53,723 nucleotides of DNA, taken from NCBI GenBank assembly GCA_046541875.1, contig JBKHCL010000010.1, positions 1 to 53,723 of the forward strand. Direction: 5' to 3'. The stretch comes from CAZFPT01 sp046541875. GTDB taxonomy: Bacteria > Planctomycetota > Phycisphaerae > SM23-33. Shown here piece by piece: positions 40,561 to 48,936 of this stretch (positions are counted from its first letter, which is position 1; the number at the start of each line of letters is the position of its first letter). A program made the position numbers and the translations under genes. Under the pieces are notes generated by a model. It was not told where the DNA came from. It saw nothing but the letters and a program-made list of their open reading frames with translations, and searched no databases.

Positions 40561-42162
40561 GGGGGATTCGTCGCCGCTGGATTCCTCCTGTTCCGCGGGC
40601 GGCGGGGCGGATTTCTCGATCACCGCGAAGACGGTCTCGAGGAGGTTGTCCATCTCGAAGGGTTTGGCGATGAATCCGGCGATCTGATCCAGCGGGAGCT
40701 TGCCCGGGGTGTTCTGTGGGCCGTACCCGCTGCAGAGCAGCACGGGGACGTCCTCGTCGAGCACACGGAGTTCGTTGAGCACCTCCACGCCACTCATTCG
40801 AGGCATGGTCATGTCCAGCAGCACCGCGGCGATGTGGCTGCTCTGCCGGCGGAACAGTTCGATTCCCTCGGGTCCGTCGGCGGCGGTGAGCACGACCAGC
40901 CCGGTGCTTTCGAGCATCATCTGGAGGATCTCGCGGACGTCTTCCTCGTCGTCGATGACCAGGACGGTCCGGCAGGTTTTGGAGGAGGGGGCGGGGGTGT
41001 GCTCGCCCTGGCAGGTGGGCGTCTCGGCGGGCTTGCTGCCGGCGGGGAATGCGATGCGGAACGTCGTGCCCTTGCCGGGCTCGCTTTCGGCGTGGAGGAC
41101 GCCTTTGTGGCGCGCGACGATTCCCTGTACTGCCGCCATCCCGAGCCCCCGTCCGCCGACCTTGGTGGAGAAGAAGGGTTCGAAGACCTGCTCGAGTGTT
41201 TCTTCGTCCATTCCGCAGCCGGTGTCGGAGATCGTCAGCTGGACGCTTGGCTGAGCGTCGGCGTCGGGTGTTTCCAGGAGGCTCAGGCCGGTCTGCACAC
41301 GGATGCTTCCGGAGTTCTCACCGATGCTCTCGGCTGCGTTGGTGATGAGGTTCAGCACGACCTGGCGAATCTGCGTCGGGTCCATGTCGACCGCGGGCAG
41401 GTCGTCGGCGAGCTCAAGCTGCAGATCGACCTTGCGCGGGATGGAGGCGTGCAGCAGTTGCATCATCTCCTCGATCAGTCGGTTGAGGCTGCAGGGGTGC
41501 AGCTCGAACTCGTTCTTGCCGGTGTAAGTGAGCAGTTGGGCCGCCAGGTCGGAGGCCCGGATGGATGCCCGTTTGATGCCCTGAAGGCAGGACTCGACCC
41601 GCCGGTGATCGTCGGTATCCCGCAGGGCGACGTCGGCGTGGCCGAGAATGGCGACCAGCAGGTTATTGAAGTCGTGGGCCACCCCGCCCGAGAGCAGGCC
41701 GAGGCTTTCCATCTTCTGGGCGTGGAAGAGCTGCTCTTCGAGCTGGTGGATCTTCCTGATGTGCTGGGCCGTTTCGATGGCGTGATGGATCGCCTGATTG
41801 AGCATCGGTCCGTTGGCCTGGGTCCGGGGGAACACGTCCACAGCCCCGGCCTGGCGGGCGGTGAGGGCCTGGTTCTGACGGGCGCCGGGTTCGTCTGCGC
41901 AGAGCGCGATGAGCGGGCATGTCCCGGAAAGATCAGCCAAGGCAGAGGCGATGGGTTCGTCGATGGCGGTCAGGTCCAGAAGGATCGCGTCGGGAGAGAT
42001 GTTGGCCAGCAGGGCGACCGCTTCGCCGACAAGGCCGACGTGCATGAGCTTGCCCGTTTCGCTGAGCGATTCCAGCGATTGCTCCAAGCGGTCGACGAGT
42101 TGTGCGTCGCCGCTGACCAGCAATACCGCCTGTGGCGCGAGATTGTCCGCGGCTTCGGTCAT
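40537..42162 (-). CDS. Hybrid sensor histidine kinase (receiver - HisKA - ATPase - receiver)
   Basis: 541 aa, no membrane segment, so cytosolic. The N-terminal receiver (about 10-125) keeps AILLDLT but its acidic pair is weak (SGD). The HisKA domain has the phosphorylated His in LLSGGVAHDFNNLLV (about 165). The ATPase domain has N-box LNLITNAAESI, G1 ISDTGCGMD and G2 GGRGLGMAAV. The C-terminal receiver (about 395-515) has VIDDEEDVRE, AVLLDMTMPRMSG and FIAKPFE. It has NtrB-like character and is convergent with the NtrC regulator (24-base overlap). No sensory PAS or transmembrane part is visible, so the input is unknown. Confidence 0.9.
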   Translation of the reverse strand: MTEAADNLAPQAVLLVSGDAQLVDRLEQSLESLSETGKLMHVGLVGEAVALLANISPDAILLDLTAIDEPIASALADLSGTCPLIALCADEPGARQNQALTARQAGAVDVFPRTQANGPMLNQAIHHAIETAQHIRKIHQLEEQLFHAQKMESLGLLSGGVAHDFNNLLVAILGHADVALRDTDDHRRVESCLQGIKRASIRASDLAAQLLTYTGKNEFELHPCSLNRLIEEMMQLLHASIPRKVDLQLELADDLPAVDMDPTQIRQVVLNLITNAAESIGENSGSIRVQTGLSLLETPDADAQPSVQLTISDTGCGMDEETLEQVFEPFFSTKVGGRGLGMAAVQGIVARHKGVLHAESEPGKGTTFRIAFPAGSKPAETPTCQGEHTPAPSSKTCRTVLVIDDEEDVREILQMMLESTGLVVLTAADGPEGIELFRRQSSHIAAVLLDMTMPRMSGVEVLNELRVLDEDVPVLLCSGYGPQNTPGKLPLDQIAGFIAKPFEMDNLLETVFAVIEKSAPPPAEQEESSGDESPSARRSAG

Positions 42163-42421
42163 ATCCGATCTGTCGCACTGCGTGTGTCGGTTTCCGGCGT
42201 AGGTCGATGCTTCCCCGGGCGTCGAGCGGAGCGAACCCCGCCGAGCCTGCTACTATTGTAGTCGGAATAGTCGGTGCAAAATTGGGATCAAATCCATCTT
42301 CTCGGGGATCGGAGGTATTTTTGCCTCATCAGGCTGGCGGGTGTGGCGCGAGCGCGGCGGAACCTGCCGGCTGGGCGGCACGTTTCGAGGAGTGGTGACG
42401 CTCGAAGACGGGAGAGACGCC

Positions 42422-43069
42422 ATGGGCCATAACTCAAGAATTCTGCTGCGTGCCGTCCCGGTGCTGGTGGGCGTGGGCCTGCTGGCGCTGGGGTTGGCCT
42501 CGTGTCGAGAGGAGATTCAGGCGATGGACCCGAACGCACCGGCGACCAACAATGAAACCCCCGAGATCCGCAGCGCCCTGGCGGATGAGACCTACGGCCG
42601 AGCCACCTTCGCAGCCGGGTGCTTCTGGGGTGTCGAGTCGGCCTTCCGGGAGGTCCCCGGGGTGGTCTCGACGCAGGTGGGGTACACCGGCGGGCAGAAG
42701 GACAACCCGACGTATCGCGAAGTGTGCAGCGGGCGAACCGGGCACGCCGAAGCGGTGGAGGTGGTGTACGATCCTCAGCAGGTCGGCTACGAGAAGCTGC
42801 TGGAGGTGTTCTGGAGCATTCACGACCCGACCACGCTGAATCGGCAGGGCCCGGACGTCGGCAGCCAGTATCGCTCGGCGATCTTCACGCACTCGGACAA
42901 ACAGCGTGAGCTGGCTGAGGCGTCGCGCGACGCGCGCCAGGCCGGCGACGAGGTGCGCGGCGAGATCGTCACCCGGATCGAACCGGCCGAGACGTTCTGG
43001 CGGGCCGAGGAGTATCACCAGCAGTACTTCGCGAAGAAAGGGATCACCCCATCCTGCCATCGCCCGTGA
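42422..43069 (+). CDS. msrA: Lipoprotein-type peptide methionine sulfoxide reductase MsrA
   Basis: 215 aa. A signal peptide with lipobox LASC (Cys 28) precedes a complete MsrA domain (about 58-212): FAAGCFWGVESAFREVPGV with the catalytic Cys, VGYTGGQKDNPTYREVCSGRTGHAEAVEVVYDP, IHDPTTLNRQGPDVGSQYRSAIF, and HQQYFAKKG near the end. It reduces Met-S-sulfoxide in proteins; the lipid anchor places it outside the cytoplasm, to repair envelope proteins. The ATG follows GGGAGAG. An MsrB domain is not fused. Confidence 0.9.
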   Translation: MGHNSRILLRAVPVLVGVGLLALGLASCREEIQAMDPNAPATNNETPEIRSALADETYGRATFAAGCFWGVESAFREVPGVVSTQVGYTGGQKDNPTYREVCSGRTGHAEAVEVVYDPQQVGYEKLLEVFWSIHDPTTLNRQGPDVGSQYRSAIFTHSDKQRELAEASRDARQAGDEVRGEIVTRIEPAETFWRAEEYHQQYFAKKGITPSCHRP

Positions 43070-43114
43070 AAACGATCGGCCGCTGAAACGCTCCAACATA
43101 GATGTGCGCGCAGC

Positions 43115-43152
43115 AAAACACCCCGTCGGTCTCTGTGGATCGACGGGGTGTT
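43115..43152 (-). terminator. Terminator between msrA and the LuxR-type gene
   Basis: A perfect 12-bp stem (AACACCCCGTCG, 43117-43128, with 43141-43152) has a 12-base loop. On the minus strand TTTT follows (43115-43118), so it ends the LuxR-type transcript. On the plus strand it follows msrA and may act in both directions. Confidence 0.75.
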
Positions 43153-43169
43153 GTCGTGCTGGTTCGCGG

Positions 43170-43895
43170 TCAGATCGAGACCATCCCATGCTGGATTGCG
43201 TGGCGCATGAGTCCGGCGATGCTGTCGACCTCACTCTTGCGGTAAATATTGTAGCGGTGGTTCTCGACGGTCTTCGCGGAGATGTGAAGCCGTCGGGCGA
43301 TCTCCTTGCTGGAGAGCCCTTCGCAGAGCAGCTGCACGATTTCAATCTCGCGACGTGACAGCTCAACGCTCGGAAGGCGTGAATTGCTGGCCGGCTCGAT
43401 GGCCGAGGAAATATCGTTCACCAGGAGCTCTGCCGCGTCGGGGGCGAGGTAGACCTTGCCCTTGGAGGCCATTTCGATGGCCTTGAGCAGCTCGGCCGGT
43501 TCGGCATCGAGGTTCACGTAGGCCTTGGCACCGATCCGCAAGGTCGCGTAGACCTGCCCGCGCGACGCCTGCTGGGAGAGCACCACCAGCGGCAGGGAGT
43601 TTTCGGTCTTGCTGAGCGTATCGCTGATGCGGTGGAAGGTGGTGAACGGTCCGCCGGAGACGATCAGGACGATTACATCGGTCTCCTCGCACAGGCCGCT
43701 GTTGAGTCGGCCGGCGAGCTGAGAATCGTGCGTGATGGTCTCGGTGACGTCCAGGTCGTGCGAGCGGAGGAAGTGGGCCAACGCTTCCCGGAGGATGTGC
43801 TTTCCTCCCACCAGGCATAAGCGTATGTTGGAGCTGTAGTTGCTGGAGTCCTTCTGCTGCTGGGGTGATCCCGTCATACCGCTCGCGTCGGACAT
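43170..43895 (-). CDS. NarL/LuxR-type regulator with a non-phosphorylatable receiver
   Basis: 241 aa from the ATG at 43895 (GGAGAAG 5 bases upstream). A receiver-like domain (about 22-140) has lost the acidic pair (CLVGGKHILREAL instead of DD) and the phosphoacceptor (TDVIVLIVSGGP without Asp), so control is not by phosphorylation. The C-terminal LuxR helix-turn-helix (about 175-240) is intact: LSRREIEIVQLLCEGLSSKEIARRLHISAKTVENHRYNIYRK. Atypical receivers of this kind may bind ligands or act constitutively. Single unit with its own terminator. Confidence 0.88.
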   Translation of the reverse strand: MSDASGMTGSPQQQKDSSNYSSNIRLCLVGGKHILREALAHFLRSHDLDVTETITHDSQLAGRLNSGLCEETDVIVLIVSGGPFTTFHRISDTLSKTENSLPLVVLSQQASRGQVYATLRIGAKAYVNLDAEPAELLKAIEMASKGKVYLAPDAAELLVNDISSAIEPASNSRLPSVELSRREIEIVQLLCEGLSSKEIARRLHISAKTVENHRYNIYRKSEVDSIAGLMRHAIQHGMVSI

Positions 43896-44171
43896 GGAGC
43901 TTCTCCGATCAGTCGTCAAGTCCTCAGTTGGCGACGCCATCCGTGGCCTTGAGGTCGTCGGCATCCATGCCCAACCCGTCTGTCGATGCTGACCTCAGCC
44001 CGATTCCGGCGTGGTTGGCGATGGACTCGCCGGCAACATCGGGCCATCCGGGCGCACGATGTGCTCGCAACCCTCTTATCGAGCAAAGGTAAGCGAAAAC
44101 ATTATTCATTTTTACATCGCGACCTGCCGCAGCCTGTGTCGCCTGACCGGTGCGATGGGTGCGGCTCTCAT

Positions 44172-44537
44172 TCAGAACTGCAGGTCCAGCGGCTCGGTGA
44201 ACTCCACTCCGATACCGATTCCCAACTGGGGAACGGCCTCGGTGCGAACCACTTTTCCCGCGCCCGAAATGCGTCCTTCGGACGTGGAATACCCCTCCCC
44301 GGCAGGAACCACCAGCTCGAAGCAAATTTTCTGCCCCTCCTGAGGCGCGGCGTTCCGGTCGGTCACAAACAGCATACCTTTGGGCGAAATGTTGGAGGTG
44401 CACAGCCCTTCGGGCAATGCGTCCTCGTCCGACTGCAGCGAGGCAAAGGGCAGGCTTACAGCCAATCGGACGAACCGCCGACGCTCATCCGAGCGAACCT
44501 CGCTCCCTCGCGGGAATCCTTCTTTCTCTGTTGCCAT
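44172..44537 (-). CDS. PilZ-domain cyclic-di-GMP-binding protein
   Basis: 121 aa. One PilZ domain: RRRFVRLAVSLPF near residue 19 gives the RxxxR switch motif, and SNISPKGMLF (about 47-56) the (D/N)xSxxG motif, followed by beta strands ending GIGVEFTEPLDL. Both c-di-GMP contact motifs are present. The start at 44537 is chosen because the domain begins just after; a longer frame to 44738 exists without a clear ribosome site. It is a possible effector of the GGDEF protein at 3897. Confidence 0.85.
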   Translation of the reverse strand: MATEKEGFPRGSEVRSDERRRFVRLAVSLPFASLQSDEDALPEGLCTSNISPKGMLFVTDRNAAPQEGQKICFELVVPAGEGYSTSEGRISGAGKVVRTEAVPQLGIGIGVEFTEPLDLQF

Positions 44538-45405
44538 GTAAGCCACCCCGGTCGCTCGCCAAAACCACGAGCCGCACTGTTCCGGGCAGGTTCGACGGGC
44601 CTGTCCGCGACCCGTGCCGGCAAAGGCTGCACTCCCGCCCGTGTTCCGTTCGTTCACAGCTGTGTCACTCTTTGAGACATCCAACGCCATCATTCCGCCC
44701 GTACATGAACAGAGAAACACAGGGACATGTGTGAACATATTCTAGCCGGATCCATCGCCCCACCCAGCCGGAAAACCGGCAAATTCCAGACCGCAAGGTC
44801 CGCCTTTGCCGTCATCCTGTCCTATCGGACTGGGGACTTGTCCTCATCGAGAGGAATCCGTCCTTTTTTGCGTAATTGCGCGTCGAATGGCGAGGGGCAT
44901 CGCCGTTGATTCCTTAATGTACTTCAAAGACATGACATACAACGTAAGCAGATCCGTCACCGTCGCGCTTTCACCTGTACTCAAGGAGAAGCGGCGGCAG
45001 GGCTTCTCGGAACCATCGTGTACCAGGGCGCCGATACGCGGCTGAGTCGACCCACCTGTTCAGGACCTCAAAAATGCCTGCAGGTAGGCGGATCCACTCA
45101 CGCTCCAAACAGCAATTCTACGGCCGATTGTGTATTTCAGCAATCGAAAAGCCGGACATTCATGAGTTATTTCTTGATACTGGGAGTATTCAGAGATGCC
45201 GTCGCCGTCCATCGGCGGGTTTTTCAGGTTGTCCGCCCGCCTCGTGTGGGCACGGAAGCAACGCTCGAAAGAACGCCGGATGTTCCGGTTTTGCACTTTT
45301 CCGATGGCTGCCCGGTGGTGTAGACTGACATAATTCCCGCAGCGTCAGCACACGGGAGCATTTCCGACGTCCATATTTGGGGTTCACTCAGCAAGGCAGG
45401 CAATC
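44538..45405. other. Long intergenic region, no gene supported
   Basis: About 870 bases, lower in GC than its surroundings, with only short unconvincing reading frames. The one clear structure is a hairpin followed by six T on the plus strand (44827-44869). No tRNA, riboswitch or repeat was recognised. It may hold a small RNA or the leader of the secreted-protein gene at 45406. Confidence 0.5.
44827..44869 (+). terminator. Terminator-like hairpin without an upstream gene
   Basis: GGAC-T-GG (44827-44833) pairs with CC-GTCC (44858-44863) around an inner GGAC-TT-GTCC, and TTTTTT (44864-44869) follows. No plus-strand gene ends before it, so it could end an unannotated small RNA. The stem is imperfect. 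Confidence 0.4.
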
Positions 45406-46533
45406 ATGAACGAACATGCAGACACACGACGCGGCGTGGATCGCACGATTCGCCCTCGCTCGGATCTCCGGGCCGTCGCGCTGGCGGGGTTGTTGGCGTG
45501 TGCGGTCTGGGTCGCACCGGCGATGGCGGAGACGGTCAAGCTCACCTACGACGACAGCAGCGCAGCCGGCAAGGTCATCACCCCGGCTTACGTCCGCCGC
45601 AGGCTTGGGCGTGTCAAGGGCGGTCCGACGTCCAGTTACGTCACAATCGCCGAGGAAAAGGTCCCGCTGAAGTTCGGCCGGCGTGGTCGTATCAGCTTTG
45701 TCGGTGCCGATAGCGACGGGGACGGCAAGATCGGTGCCCGTGAGATATGCCCCATCACCGGGGGCACGGCGCGGCTGAAAGTGCGGGTGAACTCCGCTCC
45801 GCTGATGATCACCCTCGTCAAAGTCCAACTCCGCACCAACGAGGGGAAAATCACCAGCGTCGATGGAATGGTTCAGCCGGCATGCGGGCGGACGGGTTCG
45901 CTGGGCGGCGCGAAGGTCTCGCTGATCGACCAGAACCTCGACGGGAAGATCACCCAGGACGGGTCGGACGCGATCCGGATCGGCAGGTCGCTTATCGCCC
46001 AGTCGCTGGGCAAGGTCCACGCGATCGGCGGGCGACATTATCGCCTTGCGGTGGGCAGCGACGGCAACAGCATCGAGGCCGACCCGATCAGCGGAGAGAA
46101 GCTCGCGGTGGTGAAATTCGCTCTTAACAGCCCAAGCCTCAAAGGCCTCATTCTTCAGAGCGACGATGGGCAGGTCTATGATCTGGTCCGCTCTGCCAAG
46201 ACCGGCCTGCTGCCGGGCAAATACCGCCTGAAGTTCGGCATGCTGGTTTCCGGCAAGAACGTCGTGCCGATTCTGCCCCGGAAGGATTCTCTCAGCTACG
46301 AGCTGAAGGGCGGAAAGCTCAACACGATTCGTCTCGGCGGCCCGGTGCGCATGCAGTTTGGTGCGTCGTATTCCGATGGCAAGGTCACGGTCGGCGGGAT
46401 GATCTATCCGGTGGGCGACGGCGGTGAGGAGTACATCGTCTCGCTGGGGGCCGGCGATGGGGTGCCCGCTCCGGAGATCGGTTTCTACGAGGGCAAACGC
46501 AGACTTGCCGGTGGCAGAATGGGGTATGGCTGA
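45406..46533 (+). CDS. Secreted protein with two EF-hand/dockerin-like calcium loops
   Basis: 375 aa. Signal peptide (hydrophobic about 22-38, cleavage after AMA near 41). Two calcium-loop motifs: DSDGDGKIGARE (about 105-116) and DQNLDGKITQDG (about 179-190), with acidic residues at loop positions 1, 3 and 5 as in EF-hands or dockerins. The rest is beta-rich with several LxxGKYRLKFG/LKGGKLNTIRLGGP strands and no catalytic motif. Probably a calcium-stabilised extracytoplasmic protein. An in-frame continuation lies beyond the TGA (see findings). No operon upstream. Confidence 0.75.
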   Translation: MNEHADTRRGVDRTIRPRSDLRAVALAGLLACAVWVAPAMAETVKLTYDDSSAAGKVITPAYVRRRLGRVKGGPTSSYVTIAEEKVPLKFGRRGRISFVGADSDGDGKIGAREICPITGGTARLKVRVNSAPLMITLVKVQLRTNEGKITSVDGMVQPACGRTGSLGGAKVSLIDQNLDGKITQDGSDAIRIGRSLIAQSLGKVHAIGGRHYRLAVGSDGNSIEADPISGEKLAVVKFALNSPSLKGLILQSDDGQVYDLVRSAKTGLLPGKYRLKFGMLVSGKNVVPILPRKDSLSYELKGGKLNTIRLGGPVRMQFGASYSDGKVTVGGMIYPVGDGGEEYIVSLGAGDGVPAPEIGFYEGKRRLAGGRMGYG

Positions 46534-46575
46534 GGCGGCGGCCTCTGCGCGTACTCAAGGCGAGTACCAAAAGGA

Positions 46576-47007
46576 ATGAGCAAGAGTGACGGCCGAGTGA
46601 CCATGACCTGCAAGATTCCCGGATTGGGGACGGTAACAGGCTACAAGACGCTGAAGGAGATCGTGGACGGGACGGCGCCAACGTCGGACGATGCACCCGC
46701 CGTGAGCTACAAGGACCTCAGCGGCGATGCTCCGGTGGCGACCCGCGGCAGCAGCAATGACGCAACGTCCACGACCGGTGATGCTTCCGACGGGAAAGAG
46801 TCGGCCTCGGCGAGTGACGACGAGGCGGACAGCACCAACGAGCAGGCCCGCAGCGACGAGGACAAGGCCGGCCAAATGTTCAAGTTGGCCCGAACGTACA
46901 TCATGTCCGGCCACGCGAAGATGGGGAAGGATAAGCTCCGCGAGCTGATCCGCCTCTATCCCAAAACGCGATCGGCCAAGCGGGCCAAACGTCTGCTGGA
47001 ACGCTGA
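46576..47007 (+). CDS. Hypothetical protein with C-terminal TPR-like helices
   Basis: 143 aa. The short N-terminal part (about 1-30) is beta-like, followed by a Ser/Asp/Ala-rich linker (about 35-90). The C-terminus (about 92-143) is a helical pair, DKAGQMFKLARTYIMSGHAKMGKDKLRELIRLYPKTRSAKRAKRLL, typical of planctomycete TPR-type tails. There is no signal peptide, and the purine run AAAAGGA touches the ATG directly, which is poor spacing. The start is therefore uncertain; 46603 is an alternative. It lies in the same frame as the preceding gene, 14 codons after its TGA. Confidence 0.55.
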   Translation: MSKSDGRVTMTCKIPGLGTVTGYKTLKEIVDGTAPTSDDAPAVSYKDLSGDAPVATRGSSNDATSTTGDASDGKESASASDDEADSTNEQARSDEDKAGQMFKLARTYIMSGHAKMGKDKLRELIRLYPKTRSAKRAKRLLER

Positions 47008-47022
47008 ATCCGCTCGTTGGGC

Positions 47023-47051
47023 GTGAAACGCGGCGTTCGCTGCCGTATACT
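47023..47051 (+). promoter_or_regulatory. Candidate promoter of selC
   Basis: GTGAAA (47023-47028) and TATACT (47046-47051) are 17 bases apart, about 54 bases before the tRNA. The -10 is good and the -35 moderate. Confidence 0.45.
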
Positions 47052-47104
47052 GACCGCCCCGGCGGGGTTCGCCCCGGCGGGCGTATCGGGTGACACCGAT
47101 GCCC

Positions 47105-47198
47105 GGAGGTGACAGGCGACCTGGTGGCGCCCCCGGTCTTCAAAACCGGTGCGGGGCGTAAGCACGTCCCGGGTGGGTTCGATTCCCATTCGCCTCCG
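47105..47198 (+). tRNA. selC: Selenocysteine tRNA, tRNA-Sec(UCA)
   Basis: 94 bases. The 8-bp acceptor stem GGAGGTGA pairs with TCGCCTCC, then discriminator G; CCA is not encoded. The D arm has a GGCG/CGCC stem. The anticodon stem CCGGT/ACCGG (47133-47137, 47145-47149) encloses loop CTTCAAA with anticodon TCA at 47140-47142. A long variable arm (about 47151-47171) and a T arm with GTTCGATT complete it. The 8-bp acceptor, the UCA anticodon and the long variable arm are diagnostic. It implies that the genome decodes some UGA codons as selenocysteine through SelA, SelB and SelD, none of which are in the window. Confidence 0.95.
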
Positions 47199-47316
47199 TC
47201 TGCGTGCAGCGGGCAGGCGACCTCCCGCCGCTCGATGGAGGGATGACAACGCCGGCCTCGGGCGGTACACTGTTGCCCCCGGAATGGTCCGGCGTGCACT
47301 CTCAGCAGGACAACCC

Positions 47317-48873
47317 ATGACCGAACCCTACTACGTCACAACACCGATTTACTACGTCAACGACGTCCCGCACATCGGGCACGCCTACACGACGATCGCC
47401 GCCGACGTGCTCGCGCGGTTTCATCGTCTCCAGAAGCGCCCCGTGCGGTTCCTTACCGGAACCGATGAGCACGGCGTGAAGATCTACAAGGCCGCCCAGG
47501 AAAAGGGCACCACGCCCGACAAGCTCGGCGACCAGGTGGTGGTTCACTTCAAGGACCTCTGGAAGCAGTTGAACATCACGAACGACGATTTCATCCGTAC
47601 CACCGAAGACCGTCACGAGAAGCGCGTCCAGGAGCTGATCCGTCGGCTGATCGATCGCGACGAGGTGTATCTCGGCAGCTACGAGGGCTGGTACGACGAG
47701 GGGCAGGAGGAGTACGTCACCGAGTCGGCCGCCCGCGAGAACGAGTATCGATCGGCGATCAGCGGCAGGGAGTTGGTGAAGTACTCCGAGAACAACTGGT
47801 TCTTCCGCCTGGGTAAGTGGGTGCCCAGACTCATCGAGCACATCGAGGCCAACCCCGGGTTCGTTCAGCCGGCCGCCCGGCGCAACGAGGTGCTCAGCAA
47901 GCTCAAGCAGGGCGTGGAGGATCTTTGTATCTCCCGCCGTCGCGAGAAGCTGCCCTGGGGGGTGGCCATGCCCAACGACGACGAGCACGTCGTGTATGTC
48001 TGGGTGGACGCTTTGAGCAATTACATCAACGCGCTGGGCATCCCCGAGGTGGGCGACGAGCACGACGGGGCGTTCGCTCAGTATTGGCCCGCCGACGTAC
48101 ACCTGATCGGCAAGGACATCCTCTGGTTCCACGCGGTGTATTGGCCCTGCATCCTGATGGCGCTGGAGATCCCGCTGCCCCGGTGTGTTTTCGCGCACGG
48201 CTGGTGGACCTCCGAAGGCAAGAAGATGTCCAAGTCGCTGGGAAACTTCATCTCCCGCGAGGTCATCGAGGAAATCTGCACCGAGTACAGCCTCGACGCA
48301 TTCCGCTACTACCTGCTGCGGGCAATGGCGTTCGGGGCCGATGGCGACTTCTCGCGCGACATGTTCCAGCAGCGATACAACACCGACCTCGCCAACGGGG
48401 CGGGCAACCTGCTGTCCCGCACGATCAACATGATCGGGCGGTACTTCGACGGGTCGGTCCCCGAACCGGGCCAGTCCGTTCCCGAAGCCCAGCCCGTCCT
48501 GGATGCCGCCGAGACGCTCAACGCCCGGGCCGGCGAGCTGATGGACTCGCTGCAGCTGCACGCTTACATCGAAGCCGTCATGGACCTGGTCGACCGGACC
48601 AACAAGTTCATCGAGGTCACCGAGCCGTTCCGCCTGGCCAAGGACGAATCGCAGCGGGAGCGTCTCTCTGCGATCATGTACACCTGCGCCGAGGCGGTTC
48701 GCATCATCCTGCTTTACCTGCGCCCGGTGATGCCCGAGACCTGCGAGAAGGGCCTCTGTGCCCTGGGGTGCCCGTCGACGGATCAGCCCCTCAGCGAAGC
48801 CGGCGCGTGGGGACAGTTGACGGCCGGCACGAGTACGGAGAAGATCGACCCGCTGTTTCCACGGAAGAAGTAA
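47317..48873 (+). CDS. metG: Methionyl-tRNA synthetase
   Basis: 518 aa. Class I synthetase with PHIGHAYT (HIGH, 19-22) in the Rossmann core and KMSKS at 303-307. The connecting region (about 120-215) lacks the zinc knuckle Cys pairs of long E. coli-type MetG, and no C-terminal tRNA-binding/dimer domain is present, so it belongs to the short zinc-free group. The anticodon-binding helical domain covers about 370-500. The start at 47317 follows AGGA at 8 bases. It lies 118 bases behind selC. No T-box was found in the leader. Confidence 0.95.
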   Translation: MTEPYYVTTPIYYVNDVPHIGHAYTTIAADVLARFHRLQKRPVRFLTGTDEHGVKIYKAAQEKGTTPDKLGDQVVVHFKDLWKQLNITNDDFIRTTEDRHEKRVQELIRRLIDRDEVYLGSYEGWYDEGQEEYVTESAARENEYRSAISGRELVKYSENNWFFRLGKWVPRLIEHIEANPGFVQPAARRNEVLSKLKQGVEDLCISRRREKLPWGVAMPNDDEHVVYVWVDALSNYINALGIPEVGDEHDGAFAQYWPADVHLIGKDILWFHAVYWPCILMALEIPLPRCVFAHGWWTSEGKKMSKSLGNFISREVIEEICTEYSLDAFRYYLLRAMAFGADGDFSRDMFQQRYNTDLANGAGNLLSRTINMIGRYFDGSVPEPGQSVPEAQPVLDAAETLNARAGELMDSLQLHAYIEAVMDLVDRTNKFIEVTEPFRLAKDESQRERLSAIMYTCAEAVRIILLYLRPVMPETCEKGLCALGCPSTDQPLSEAGAWGQLTAGTSTEKIDPLFPRKK

Positions 48874-48936
48874 TCCTGAAACCCGCCGGGCTGCGTGCTT
48901 TCGTCCGAGTCAGCCGCCGCCTACAATGGAAGTGAT

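Noticed and set aside
45018..45323. 101-codon plus-strand frame in the long gap
   Set aside because: No ribosome site, no recognisable fold, and codon use unlike neighbouring genes.
47105..47198. tRNA-Ser or tRNA-Leu because of the long variable arm
   Set aside because: The anticodon is UCA and the acceptor stem has 8 bp, which fits selenocysteine and not serine or leucine.
47199..47316. T-box or S-box leader before metG
   Set aside because: Only 118 bases follow selC; no T-box consensus, SAM-riboswitch core or terminator hairpin is visible.
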